64,000 nt of DNA, taken from the NCBI GenBank assembly GCA_030512295.1, contig JAULSR010000009.1:124001-188000 (forward strand), read 5' to 3'. This DNA comes from Bombardia bombarda. Taxonomy: Eukaryota; Ascomycota; Sordariomycetes; Sordariales; Lasiosphaeriaceae. Shown in pieces: positions 45,131 to 57,449 of the stretch. The translations under genes and the position numbers were made by a program. Position 1 is the stretch's first letter; every line of letters begins with the position of its first letter. Under the pieces are notes generated by a model, which worked only from the letters and a program-made list of their open reading frames with translations, made no database searches and was not told where the DNA came from.

Positions 45131-45708
45131 ATGGCCGTCAAACCGAAGCCCTCCGCGGCGAGAGGAGTAATAGCAGCAGCAGCAAAAAGAGCAGCCGGTA
45201 CCAGGGCAGTACCCGGAGGAGCAGCAGCAGCAGCAGCAGCAGCAGCAACGCCACAAGCAACAGTAGCTAGCGCAGCCGCAAGGAGAGGAGCAAGAGGGCC
45301 AACACCACCACCACCACCACCACCACCAGGGAAATCACCCCCATGGCCGACATGGAAGCGCATGGTATACACAGGCGCATTTGCTGCCTCGGTCTTTATG
45401 GGCACAATCTACGGTGCCGGCCTCAAGACGCAGCAAGAGTGGAAGGAGGTACATTGATTGTCCTCCGTAGCGCCCTGGCACCGGGGGTATTTGCTAACCT
45501 TTTGGCACAGGAGAAGAAAAAGGTTGTCGAGGCCACTACAGCGGAAAAGCTCAGTTTGCTTGACCAGCGGCGCTCGCAGCTCATGAAGCAAAAGATTGAC
45601 CTTGATATTAAGCTGGCGGATCTACATGCGCGCATGAAGAAGAGGGCGAAAGAAGAGCAGCAGCAGCAGGCGCTGGAGACAAGCAAAGGGGAACAGCCGG
45701 CTAGGTAG
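45131..45708 (+). CDS. Small single-pass membrane protein with Ala/Pro-rich N-terminus
   Basis: Two exons, 45131-45448 and 45511-45708, 171 residues; the intron has a GTACAT donor, a GCTAAC branch site and a CAG acceptor. Residues 1-75 are Ala-, Lys- and Pro-rich, with an Ala run from GCA repeats and a nine-Pro run, and no acidic residues: compatible with a mitochondrial presequence, though that is inference. Next is the likely conserved core PWPTWKRMVYTGAFAASVFMGTIYGAGLKTQQEWKEEKKK: one membrane segment (about residues 83-101) after a basic patch. A charged coiled-coil tail with a Gln run follows. I remember similar short ascomycete proteins of unknown role; mitochondrial membrane location is plausible but unproven. 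Confidence 0.7.
45221..45330 (+). repeat. GCA and CCA trinucleotide repeats inside a CDS
   Basis: A GCA run (about 45221-45247) encodes poly-Ala and an ACC/CCA run (about 45303-45329) encodes poly-Pro in the N-terminal part of the small membrane protein. Both keep frame, so length changes would vary the protein by whole residues. Confidence 0.85.
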
Positions 45709-46134
45709 CATGAAAGCAGCTGGTCAAGGAGAGAAAACATGAAGCCATGCCCTAAGCAGCAAGGCTGGGAGGGAGGTTCCTTGGCAGACCAGGCCAATGC
45801 AATGTGCAGCGTCTACTCCAGTAGAGAGGCCTGGTAGGATATAGGAAGGAGGGGCACACCACCACGCCCCCCAGTACCTGAAGCCATCGCTACGTCCAGG
45901 TCTAGGTCCCGATTTGGCGACCGTACCTGCATATATGGAGATACAGGGCCATCATCATCACCACCTACAGATCCAGCTCGTGTTCGAAAGGGTTGGGACC
46001 AGCCGTCAGGCCGAAGGCGATCATACATACATAGATCACCGCCTACCTCACAACGGCAGGATCAAACCAAATAGCAAATACCTCAGTACAACCATAAATC
46101 ATCGTCTAGACTAGTACTAACACCGCTATATGCG

Positions 46135-46185
<51 letters not shown>

Positions 46186-46540
46186 GTCCTCTCCATGTCT
46201 AGCCATATGTTTTGTTTTCATGTCCGAATCTTTTTTCCGAGAACCGCCCCCATGAACCAGATTCATCACATGTAATGTTTTAAATACCTCTCTAGCAACT
46301 AGCGAAAAACATCGTAAATGAAGCATATAAAGTCTGCGTATGTGCGTGCGTGTGCTGCTTATTTTCATAAAGAAGAAGCAAGCCTAACGCCGTCTCGTTT
46401 CGTTCCTTTCGTCTGACCGATATGAACAGTCTAGGCTCTGCAGAACGTCTCTCAAAAAGGGAAAATAAAAAAATAAAATAAAAAATAAAAATTGAAAACA
46501 AGTAGCATAAAAAAAAAACACACTACTGCATCTACCACAC
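45709..46540. other. Convergent 3' flanks with GA/CT repeat
   Basis: No gene is seen. It contains a CT dinucleotide run at 46141-46182 and an A-rich stretch (46461-46520) just before the Ubp6 stop codon, likely in the Ubp6 3' UTR. Confidence 0.6.
46141..46182. repeat. (CT)21 microsatellite
   Basis: Uninterrupted CT dinucleotides between the small membrane protein gene and UBP6. Confidence 0.95.
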
Positions 46541-48371
46541 TCAATCCATCAGCCCCTCAGCCGAAGGAAGAGGAATGGCGCGGTACAACAGGATGAGCGC
46601 CGAGTGGGACTCGCCGCCTCCCGACAGAGTATCAATCTTCTCCGGCGGCACCTCCGACACCTTGTCGTCGTTGAACCACCACCAGTTCCCGTCCTCCTCT
46701 CCAATCTTGCCCGTCACCGGGTCCTTGGGCCCCGTCTTCTTCACGTACGCCGTGTAGTGGCCGCTATCGGCGCTGGCGCCCTGGTGCGTCACCACGCCGC
46801 GGAGCTCGTACAGGCCCGACTGGTTGGCACCGTCGTCCTTGAGCAGGTCGGGATTGATGAGCGCGTGGAGCTCCTTCTTGGCAGCGAGCAGCGACGCGTC
46901 CTTCTCGGCCTCGAACTCGGCGTCCGTCTTGAACACCTCGGCCATCTCGACATCGCCGTCCGCCGACGTCGTCGTCGTCGCCGTGGCCGTGGCCGGCTTC
47001 TTCTCCTCCTTCTTGCCGCCGCTGCCCTTGGGGGGCTCGGCGGATGCCGACGACGACGACGCCGCCGCGGCATCGCCGTCGCCGTGGGGGTTCTTCTTGC
47101 GGCGCTTCCGCGCCCGGTCGATATCCTCCTCGTCCTTGCGCACCTCGCGTATCTTGTCGCGCACGGGGACGAGCGCCTTGCGCAGCTCGTCGGTGCAGAA
47201 CTCGACCGCGTCGAGCTCCTGGGGGAACGTCACCTTGCGCATGATCTTGGCCTTCTTCTGCACCTCGCGCTTCCAGAAGAAGCGCACAAAGTGGACGGTC
47301 AGGTACTTTGGCAACCGCGAGATCTTTGACTTTTTGGTGTAGGCTGTGTTGCGGTGGAGGAGCTCAGACTCCTTCTCGATCGTCTCCGTCAGCGCGTTGA
47401 GGATGCCGTCGCGCAGGTGGTTGGTCTGGCTGTCGATGTGGCAGTTGAGCTTGAGGAAGGTCTCCTTTGACGACGTGGGCTCCTCGCCGAGCCGGACCGT
47501 CGGGTCGTCGCACTGGAGCGTGCTGGAGAACTCGCCCGCCATGTACTTGTCGACAAAGGCAATCTGCTTGTCGCTGTCGCCGCCGCCCTCGCTTCCGTCC
47601 TTGACCAGCAGCTTCTGCTTGAGCTGCGAGATGATCTGCGACCAGGCCTCCTCGGCGTCCTGCTGCGCGTAGCCCTGTCCCGTCCTTGAGCGCTCGGCAA
47701 ATTGGGGGTAGGCCATTCTGAGGCGGCCGAGGAAGGCGAGGGGCAGCATGGACTCCTGTGTCTCCGACATGGTCCTGTACAGGTTCTTGAGCGGTGTGAC
47801 AATGTCTGGCGAGGGTACGCCGGGCGTGGCGGTGTGGTGAAAGTTGCCCAAGGCTTCCTGGAGCTCGGGGATGGAGCGGAGAGCCTGGAGGGTCGAGTTG
47901 AGGTAGCAGGTGTTTCCGAGATTCACCAGGCCGGCCGGGGTGGCGCCGACCTGCTGTGCTGCCTCGGCCTCGGTCATGTCCTCGAAAAACTTGGCCAACG
48001 CTGTCGGGCGCACGATGGCACCTCCGCCATCGCCGGGCGTGCCCATCATCATGATGGTCTGGCCAGGCTTGAAGCCCAGATTTCCCAAGTCGGCGTCATC
48101 CTTGAGCTGGCCACCCTTGATGAGAATCTTCTGTCGGTCAGGCTCGACGCCCGTCAGGCTGAAGAGCTGGTATTTGAAGACTTCGCCGGTGGAAGAAGTA
48201 TCGACCTCGACGTCGTACTTCTTGCCTTGGTGCTTTACCACCACTACAGAATGCGAGGTTAGAATCCTTGCACAGGGCAGGCCAAAACAGTGGTGGAGGT
48301 GACAGCGGAAATGCAGATGGAGATGGGATACTGGCATCGCGGGGCAGTAACGTACCTGGAACTGACGCCAT
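46541..48371 (-). CDS. UBP6: Ubiquitin C-terminal hydrolase Ubp6/USP14
   Basis: Two exons, 48371-48356 (16 bases) and 48243-46541, giving 572 residues. The tiny first exon encodes MASVP and one base of the next codon; donor GTACGT and acceptor TAG keep phase and restore a proper N-terminus. Residues about 6-75 form a ubiquitin-like domain (VVVKHQGKKYDVEVDT.., ..ILIKGGQLKDD..), which in Ubp6 docks on the proteasome base. The USP Cys box AGLVNLGNTCYLNSTLQAL puts the nucleophile at about Cys118; the QQDAEEAW block follows, and the His box DSGHYTAYVKK and NWWWFNDDKVSEV lie near the C-terminus. A low-complexity Lys/Ala/Thr/Ser insert sits between the catalytic blocks. The enzyme trims ubiquitin from substrates at the 26S proteasome. 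Opposite-strand frames across it are GC shadows. Confidence 0.95.
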
Positions 48372-51300
48372 GTTGGGTGGTTGTCAGTCCAAGAAGAGGG
48401 TATATGTGGGAATGAACAAGAGTGTGAAATGGAAGATAGATGCGCTTCAAACACGATATGTTTTTAGTGGGTAGGTAAGGGAGTAAGTTGGCTCAAGGCA
48501 GCCTCGTGCGTCGTCAGTCTCGAATTTGTCGATTAGTGGAAGGTGGGAGAAGACGGCGCGGGGTTGGAACTATTAGGGGCAGTAGAGCAGCTACACACAG
48601 CCCTAGCTCAACGGTATGCAACTGGCAGGGATTTAAAACTGTTCAAGACTCCCCACAATATGATCTCCGCTCCAGGAGGCTTAGCGCGTGCGGAGTCGGC
48701 CATCCGCACAGACTAACAGCTTTAACCCTGGTTGGCTGAGCAGCTCGAGCAGGTACCTACCTTTGTACGATCCAAACCTGGTTTGATTGTTGCGCTAAGA
48801 ACCAAACTAACAATCTAACCAGGGTTGGATTGCACACTACTGTGGTACATCAACAGGCGCGTGTCGCGTCTTCCCAACTTCAACGACGACCCCACAACAT
48901 GTGTCGCCAAGCTCTCATGAACGACGACACACCAGCTTCAACACCAGGAAAATAATAAAGACTGCGCCTTTTCCATCTATAATTCTCTGCGTGAAGGGTG
49001 GTAATATGAAATACAAAGACACCGGCCATTATCCTGCAGCCAGTGCATAGGCGTCTCACGACTTTGACCTGGAACTAGGTTCCCCATCTTTTTTTTCCTA
49101 GTATCGTTTATTGTTTACCCTCTCATTCCATGCCCTGGGATCGTTATGTTCATAAGACCCTTCCCAAGAGAATACTGCCTGTCCTTCAAAGAAAAGGTCG
49201 CAAGCCAATGTTTTCGTCTCCTTACATTCCAATACAAGCTTTGCTTCTCATCTGTAATGGAAAGAACTCGGGCTGCCAGTCAATTGCTCCATGGCGCTGT
49301 CTATTTCGGTTGTCATTTGATCCACCTCAACTTGCTGGTATTCAACCCCAGTAAAACCTCTGGCCAGGATCACTCTTTGCCTCCCGAGCTTACAAGACAC
49401 CGGATTGTCCTGGAAACTTCGCGATTTTTGTGTTCAGTGCTCGACAGTCTCTTCTCTTACAGCAATGCTCTGTCCTGGATACGCCCAAAGTAGGGTGAGC
49501 TCTCCAATCTCGATTTCCACTTGCTTCCCCCATGGCTTTGTCAAGCGACTAAAGCGTGCGAAGAGACACGGCCGGTATCGGGCTTTCGCACCTTCTTGCT
49601 ATCTTGTCTAAGCTAATTGGGCAAAAGGAAAAATACAGTATAAAACAGGCCTCTTATCAAATAACTTCAATTCTTATTAGCATCGAGGGAGGGAATATGG
49701 CGTGGCTGGTGGTATTCGGTTTGTTCCAAGGTCTTGAGACGATGGCAACCAGCCCGCCATGTCACTTCTCCCTTCCCCTATGGCAACCACCGTACGGATC
49801 CGCCAACAACAACTCGCTGTTCCAGCTCATGCTCTTCCGCTAGTACTACTTATCGTTCGCGCTCCTTCCTCGAGAAAGCTCTAGAAGCCCCACACGCCTA
49901 GATTTCCTCCAAAGATTGAACCCTCCTCTTTAATTCATTAAACGACTTCCTATTGATCACCACAAGTAGCACTGTGTTTAGTACCTACCTCCTCCCATCA
50001 CCTTCCTCGCGAATCTTTAACACCAGGTCAGTACTATACTTACTCTTCCTTTCAGTTCATCCCTCTCATACACAGATGACCACATCACCTCGAGCTCACT
50101 TCTGGCGATGGCAGCCCTCGTACTCTACATTGGCGTGGAGGTCGTGTCTTTCCTATCATCCGCAATCGTCTTTTTCTCCTTTCTCAAATTCCCCCCGTCT
50201 TCATCTCGACCAAGAACAAACAAACACCAATCACCAAACACTCTTGCCTTGCTGTCTTCTTCCCTTTACCCACGAACTCCCCATTCTTCATCACGGATCT
50301 GTCGAAAGTCGAAGATCTGTGCTCGCTGATTTGACCCTTCTTCCGACTCCTGTTGGTACTGACATTATCGGATTATTCACGTCCTCACGACTGGCATCTC
50401 AGGTAAACTACGAGCTCGATGTCCCGTACTCATTTTTGCATCCCCTTCCTTGTTCTTCCTTCCTCGCACTGCCTCTCGGATTTCCTCACCCTGCCTTTGC
50501 TTTTCTAGGGTGTTACTCATCCAAAAATCGTCTGCGCATGCCGGCGAGTGAAAGTACCTACCCCTCCCTCGTGGTTTCCATCTGATCATATTCTGAATTC
50601 CACCGGGATTCTTTCGCATCCCCCAACACATACCCCGCGATTTGGAACAATCGAGCGTCTTTCCTTTCCTCCACACATTTTGGAGAGCACGCTGAGCAGT
50701 TGGCGTTGTTTTACTTCACACCTGATATTCCGGGCGAAAGGGAATTCTGTGTGAATCGATACGGTCAGGCCCTGGCAACATGCAAGCTGCCCTTTCTCAT
50801 CCGACCTTATTCCGTCCAACCGACCCAGTCCTCACCGCCGACATCGCGCGTTTTCGCCAGCCACGATTTCCACCTTGCTAATTTCGAACAGGCAGCGTCT
50901 GAACTTCACTGACTCTGCTGCAGGCCGATTATAATTACTGAGGTTGCATAGGACTGGGGCTATCTTCTCCTCACCTAAAATTACAAAGCGCTATTTAGCA
51001 GGTAAGGACGAACTAAAGCCCTTTCTTTTTTTTTTCCCCTCACCATTCCTTCAAAACTCCATCATAATTTTCTGCCTGCCAAATCCCACCAATGTTCCAG
51101 CATCGCATCTACTCTTCTGTGTGGCATTCTGCGAATCCGCATGTCTAAGTACTGGAAGAGGGCAAACCGGCCTGACCAGGATTGTTTTGAGCACTGAAAC
51201 CGACGTCAAGCGAAGCTGAGACTGCCCGTCTGGCAAACCAGCCGGTGCTATTGTGAACCAGCTACTATTGTTGGCACCTATTGTTGGACTGTTACTATTG

Positions 51301-51447
51301 TGGAACTGTGCGATATTTCTTTTCCCTCATTTCGCTTTCTGCCCTCTCCCTCATCTCGCTTTCGAAGATACAACTAACTTTTGCGATCAACCTGAGCCAG
51401 ACCTTGATACTATCTCATCATTCCTTCGCACCTGTCCATTCGACAAC
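48372..51447. other. Divergent intergenic region, 3 kb
   Basis: Lies between the starts of UBP6 (minus) and the RRM gene (plus), so it should contain both promoters. The right 1.5 kb is CT-rich with many short upstream frames, suggesting a long 5' UTR, perhaps with introns, for the RRM gene. Frames near 49953-50585 show no domain. Confidence 0.5.
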
Positions 51448-54400
51448 ATGGCTCCGCCTCCGCGGCCTTTAGACAAGGCCAAAATTGCCAACGCGAATGC
51501 AAGCGTGAAGAATCGATTCAATTATCTTCATGTCTCACCCGTTGAATCTGAGTACGACGCCCAAGAAGGAGGTGGCGTGTCGCTACTGGACTATCCCGAG
51601 CCCTCTCCCGATCCTCCCAAGACCAAGGCCAATGGTCATGGTCCCGTCAATGGTGCTTCTTCTCTGGGTGTTCAGGCTGTTCAAGCCGCTCAGGCTGCTG
51701 TCTTCAACAACGGTAATGGTTTGCACACCCCTGCTCTAACTTCCGATGGCGGATCGGTTCCCCCGTCCCCTCCTCCAATCAAAGAGAGTCGCGCAGCAAT
51801 GAGAGAGAAAGATCGCACAGCAATGAGAGAGAGATATCTTCGGAACGAGAGAGAAGAGAGTGAGTTCCTTTCCCTCATGAGCGAGGTTAAAGAGAACCGA
51901 CCTCAAGTGGTAGATGGCTCTGGTAGAGAGACGTCCCAGGCCGCCAGCACGAAGATCGGGGAAGAGGCCATGAAATTTCAGCGCCGCAATTCCCCTGATC
52001 CAGTGCTTCAGGCCGAAAGAGCCGCACAAGCCTACCAGCATGCTCAGGCAGCTCAGGCGGCGACGCAGGCCTTTGTCACAGCCGCCGCAAATCTGAGTGC
52101 TGTTACCGCAAACTACAATCAGGTATGTAAATCAATTGAGCTCCTCATGGCCCATACTGACGCCCCGAAACAGCTCGGAGGAATGCCACCTCTTCATCAT
52201 CCAATGAACTACCCACAGGCCTCACATCCTGCTGGTTATGTTTCCGCTGGTCCCGGGTCCCCTGAATCAGCTGGAACAACTCTGCTGGGAAACCTGCATC
52301 CGTTCATAACGTCACCACCGCGGTTCAACGGGGTTCCGCTCATGTACCCAGCATTTGTCAATCCGGCATCTTCACCTCCTACTGGCATGTTTCCCAACCA
52401 AATGGACTCGACTTTTGGTTCAGATGGGAATACTGACTTTAACTCAGCTTCTGGCGGCATGCAACCCATGCCCATGTTCCCACAGATGGCACCCGGGGTG
52501 GCACCTGGAATGGTACCTGGAATGGGACTGATGATGGGATTCCCGCCGGCTGTGATGAGACATCATGGTCCTTATGTAGCTGGCTTTCCTCAGCAGTACA
52601 TGCAGGCTCAGACCAGTGGTCAGAATCAAGATGGCAGCTCGGTGCAAGAGAGAATATTCAGTCCCACCCCGGCTGGCAATGGGGACGAGACGGAAAACTC
52701 ACATTCCAAAGGTGCTGTCAAACACCAGGTCAAAGATTCCAGAAAGACCGGCAAGAAGGCAGCCTTTCCGGCTTCCGTGGCCGGCAACCAGGTGATGACG
52801 GCACCTGTCCAGAACCCCCCTCCCTACCCTGTTGGCGGCCCAATGTCCCCCCCTATGTCGACCTATTCACAGCTTCAGGATGGCAACTACAGCACTGTTA
52901 AGAGAAACGTCCGCACTACTCCTTCTCAGACTGGCAACCTGGAACAGGGTGATGGCACTCCTACCGCGGTTGGTGCGTACATTCAGTCGGAGCCGCGCAA
53001 CTACGCACCGCGCACCGTCGGAGCTGAGGCCCCGCCTCGCTTTGCGCTTAGTACTAAAGTTGGCAGAGCCCGTGGTCCCTCGTTCGCTTCCATTGCTGAG
53101 GAGGACGTTTTTGGTGCGGGCAGCGTCAACACAGAGCGTGCGCTGGTTGTTTCTGCTCCCGAGACCCCACAGCGAGCGCTGGTTCCCTTGAACCCTGGTC
53201 CTGTGCCCCCTATGATTCAGGCTCTTCGCTCGGACATGCTCAATTTTCTCACCAACAACCCCAGTGGTCTTCCTGACATCCAGCTTGCTCTGGATCCTCG
53301 TTATTTCCCCTTCATTGAGAGCTCTAGCCAGTCTTCACCTCCCCAGCATGGTGTCATAAAGATCAAGAACGTGAGTATCTGAGCAAACAAGACTTCGTTA
53401 TTCGGAAAGTTGGAAGTCTTTTGCTAATCAAGTCGTCTTTTAGATCCCGTTTGCTACTAAACGTGCCGAGGTCATTGCGTTCTTGGGTCGCAACTCCAAG
53501 ATTCTCAACGACACACAGGAGCCCGTCCATATTATCATGGAGCGTGTTACTAGCAAGACTCAAGACGCGTACGTTGAGTTCATTTCGCTGAACGATGCGA
53601 TGAAGGCTGTCGAGAAGATCGAGCATATACAGCAGAGGGGCCGTCTTCCTCGCCTGGGCGATCGCCCTGTGGATGTTGAGCTATCCAGCCAATCCGCCCT
53701 GATGGAAGACCTCTTCCCCCACGCTACTGGCGTGTTTTGGGAGGGATGTAAGCCTCGGTTTCGGCCGCAGAAGGAAGATGAGCCGTGGAATCATTTCAAG
53801 GGCTTTGTGTCCGAGGAGGAGATGACGATGCTGGTCAAGCATGTCGAAATTCCGCTGCGCGTTAGTTTCCATCTAGCCACCATCCTAATAACTACTTTGC
53901 ACTGCTAACAATAGTCTACCCCTAGTCCCCTTTCTCTCGCGACTGCCCTCAGCGCCCCTACGAATGCATGATTTCAACGATCAAGAAGCTCCCTTGGTGG
54001 AGGGCGGACTGCATCACTATTCGCCAGCGCCATGCCGTGTACAGCGCCACCCTTCAGCTGCTGAAGCTACTTCGGGCTTCCATTGGCCGTCTTACCACCA
54101 ACGAGACCTGCATCAACACCAAGCTCCTGAAGCGTCTCTACACGGCTGCTATGCTTTGCCCTGGATTCTCTGTCTTGCAGAAGGATAATCTCTCCTTTGA
54201 GATGAACGAACCAGATGGGGCGCAGCGCGACTTCAACCAGCCGCGCTTTCCTGATCACTGGACTCATTTGCTGGCTCTGGGCCCCAAGCCTGGTGTCCCT
54301 CTTGATGTCTTGGAGGTGAGTTCTTATTCTTTATGTGGTCAGAGACATTTCCGACATGTTACTAATGCCTGTTCGTCACAGTTCTACATTGCCATCATCC

Positions 54401-54621
54401 GTGAGGAGACTTGCCGCCATTTCCAGCGCAAGCCTCTTCGCGAGCGTGCTGAGATTGATGGAATCCACCTCTATACCAACGGCTACTTTGGCTATCTCTG
54501 GCAGGAGATTGGCTTCCCTCGCCCGGGCGAGGAATACGACAATATGACTCTTCGCACTGCCTCGTCCAACGAGCTCAGCGCCATCGAGCGTGTTCTTACC
54601 CGTGCCTTTTACCGAGGCTAG
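51448..54621 (+). CDS. Large RNA-recognition-motif (RRM) protein
   Basis: Five exons: 51448-52122, 52174-53370, 53444-53860, 53926-54315, 54382-54621; 972 residues, all junctions in phase 0. I chose ATG 51448 (MAPPPRPLDKAKIAN, context ACAACATGG); the frame is open further upstream, but that part looks like UTR. Residues 1-600 are mostly disordered: an acidic start, an Ala/Gln-rich helix (..RAAQAYQHAQAAQAATQAF..) and a Pro/Met/Gly-rich middle. An RRM follows at about 618-700: RNP2-like IKIKNIPF, then VHIIMERVTSKTQDAYVEFISLNDAMKAV with an RNP1-like DAYVEF. The region after it (..SPFSRDCPQRPYECMISTIKKLPWW.. to ..LTRAFYRG) is strongly coding-like and ends in a C-terminal fold I do not recognise. 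It probably binds RNA; targets unknown. For the third intron the acceptor at 53925 is required, since the nearer TAG gives a stop. Confidence 0.88.
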
Positions 54622-56137
54622 GCAAGGGTTGTTTCCACTTCATGTCATGATGCGGCTCCCCGACTGTGCCTTGGTGGCTGACGATGATTGCTTTGGTATT
54701 TACACACCCCGGCGATCGGTGCTCTCAACACACAAACCCCGAATCTCGACTTTCGATTAACTGCACTTTCGACCACAAAAAATTGCTTGACTCAGCGCAC
54801 GATAATTTTTTTTTATTATTTCCTTACTCTATTTCCTTTCCACTGATTGGGCTAGTCGTGTCTACAGCCTCGTTCGTTCGACTACTTTTATCTTTCCCTC
54901 TATAGGGATTGATCGGGTTAAAGTGGCCAGACGGAATGTGCCGAATTACATTCATTTATGTTATGGACCACATACAGGCTTGGGGACGGAGAAAGCAATA
55001 GTCCGTTTGACGCTATTCTGACAGGCCGACTGACTTTATTCGGATCTCAACAACTTCTTTTTTCTATTTGGGTGCGATGTTTCTCCCTTCTCTTTCTGAT
55101 CTTTCAGCTCCACAATATGAGGCGCCTACACGCCTCGGAGACTATTTTGAGAGGACTTTTTGTCGCTACAAAATTTGGCCAGATGGGAATTCTTCCTTCA
55201 TCTGATGGATAAGTATAGGCCGGGGCAAGGAGGTGCAGGTCTATCCATCCCTCCCAGGAAAATTCCTTTCATGTAATCGCTTGGCTTCTGGAGGAAGGGG
55301 GAGGATACCATTGGTTTTTCTCTTTGGCGGACTTTCTTTTTTACTGAATGGATGAGTGCTGCGATGCGCGCTGCAGTACACTGCAGCAGCTGCAAGTCAG
55401 GTTTAGGGATAGTTTGATTTTGCTCTATCCAGTGGTGTGGTCTATCAGTCATATTAATCGTCGGTCGGGTTAGCTAGCCAGTCGGACGTGGGCGCTTCGC
55501 GTCGCGTAGGATTGATAAAAATCACGAGACTCTATTTCACTGAACTATTTTCACTATACAAGCGTGATGGCGATGTGGGTACGTCTTTTGGATCTGGAGT
55601 GGGAGTGTTTGGACCTTAGCCTCTAACCTTTTGATGCTCCGACACCCTTGCATTGTTGACGCAGGTCAAAATGCCCCTGAAGCATTAAAGGGGAAGAAAG
55701 AACTCAAGAAGGGTCCATGTCATCCTTGTCAATCTAGTGTATGACGACAGATCCCTGCAACCATGCTCGAGCCGTGTCCTTACATGGAGGCCGAGGCTTA
55801 GCCGAAGTGACACTACTGTGTACAAAGCGGAAGTGGGGCCTTGGACGCGTTTGACGGAAAAAAGCTGGGATGCAAGGTTCTAGGCTAGGCCTGCTTATCG
55901 TTGATAATGATTTTACTATTCGCGATTCTTTGGACCGAACTCTTTTTTTTAATTCATGACACTCCTTTTCAGTCAATTATCCTCGTCGTAAGCCACACAG
56001 TGATTCCTCCTTCGATGGCGCAGAGCTGAGCTTCGGTCCCTTTCCAACAAATTATTACCGCCTTCCTTAGCCGATTCATCCGACAAGCCGATCCATCACT
56101 TCCAGCTGGCGAATTTGAGAACACCGACCGATACACA
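54622..56137. other. Intergenic region
   Basis: 3' flank of the RRM gene and promoter of the carrier gene, with no supported frame. A small palindromic CTGCAGTACACTGCAG-type sequence occurs near 55371-55386. Confidence 0.5.
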
Positions 56138-57449
56138 ATGGCTTCGCTACCTGTCACGACGAGGACCCCTGGTGGGCACAAGAAGCCCAGCCCGCCCGAT
56201 GAAATCCTCCTCGTCGAATCGCGCGAGACAGGGGACATAATTCCCGATGGCCTGGCAGTCGAAAAGGCCGGCCCGTTCGCAAAGTCATGGGCACATTTGG
56301 TAGCAGGAGGGTGAGTGCCCCTCCCCTTCAACCCCCGTCTACGCCGGGCATATCGCCCACTATGGCAGCCTCCGGCGGACAGAGCCGCTTACAAGTTGTC
56401 CGTCTATCCCAGAATCGGCGGCATGACAGCAGCGGGCCTGACAGCACCACTTGACGTGCTCAAGACCCGTCTCCAGTCCGACTTCTACCAGACACAACTG
56501 CGCGCGTCGCGGGCCGCGCACGCCGCCACCATGAGCCCCCTTCGCACAGTCGCATACCACTTCCGCGAGACAGGCCAAATCCTAGCGTCCGTCTACCAGC
56601 AGGAAGGCCCGCGCGCGCTCTTCAAGGGCCTCGGCCCCAACCTCGTCGGCGTCGTCCCCGCGCGGTCCATCACCTTCTTCACCTACGGCAACGGCAAGCG
56701 CCTCATCTCCGAGTACCTGAATGGGGGACAAGAGTCGGCGTGGGTGCACGTCAGCGCCGGCGTCCTGGCCGGCGTCACCACCAGCACGGCCACGAACCCC
56801 ATTTGGATGGTCAAGACCAGGTTACAGCTCGACAAGAACGTGGCGCTCGAGAGCGGCGGCATCAAGTCGCGCAGGTACAGGAACAGCCTCGACTGCATCC
56901 GCCAGATCCTCCGCGACGAGGGCATCCGCGGCCTCTACAAGGGCATGAGCGCCAGCTACCTCGGCGTCGCCGAGTCGACGCTGCAGTGGGTTCTGTACGA
57001 GCAGATGAAGCGCTCGCTCGTGCTGCGCGAGGAGCGCATCGCGCTCAGCGGGAGGGACAAGACGTGGTGGGACCACACGGTGGACTGGACGGGCAAGATT
57101 GGCGCTGCAGGCGGTGCGAAGCTCATTGCGGCGATACTGACATATCCCCATGAGGTATGTGTTATCTGCCCCCAAAACCTCGCTTGGCATCGCTGGTTTC
57201 CTCAATCAAGAAGAATACTGACGCCGCAATTACCAGGTCGCCCGAACAAGGTTGCGACAGGCCCCCATGGCAGACGGCCGGCCGAAATACACCGGGCTCG
57301 TCCAGTGCTTCAAGCTGGTCTTCAAGGAGGAGGGCATGCTGGGCCTCTACGGCGGCATGACGCCACACCTCCTCCGAACCGTGCCTAGCGCTGCCATCAT
57401 GTTTGGCATGTACGAGGGCATCCTGCGCCTGCTCGACACCAAGGCATAA
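56138..57449 (+). CDS. RIM2: Mitochondrial pyrimidine nucleotide carrier, Rim2/SLC25A33-36 type
   Basis: Three exons: 56138-56310, 56413-57154, 57237-57449; 375 residues in the usual carrier size range. Three tandem carrier repeats are visible through their signature motifs: PLDVLKTRLQ in repeat 1, NPIWMVKTRLQ in repeat 2 and YPHEVARTRLRQ in repeat 3. Trp in the repeat-2 motif and Glu-x-x-Arg in repeat 3 are characteristic of the Rim2/SLC25A33/36 group, which exchanges pyrimidine (deoxy)nucleotides across the inner mitochondrial membrane. Glycine-rich FKGLGPNLVG, YKGMSASYLG and YGGMTPHLLR motifs follow each repeat. The N-terminal extension (about 58 residues, PPDE..VESRETGD..) is typical of fungal members. 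The first intron (102 bases) is needed to skip a frame break before IGGMTAAG. Confidence 0.93.

Noticed and set aside
46604..47342. Long plus-strand frames across the Ubp6 gene
   Set aside because: Antisense shadows of a GC-rich CDS; the minus frame has the complete USP catalytic motifs.
56721..57205. Frames on both strands within the mitochondrial carrier gene
   Set aside because: Shadows of the carrier CDS, which has all three signature repeats.
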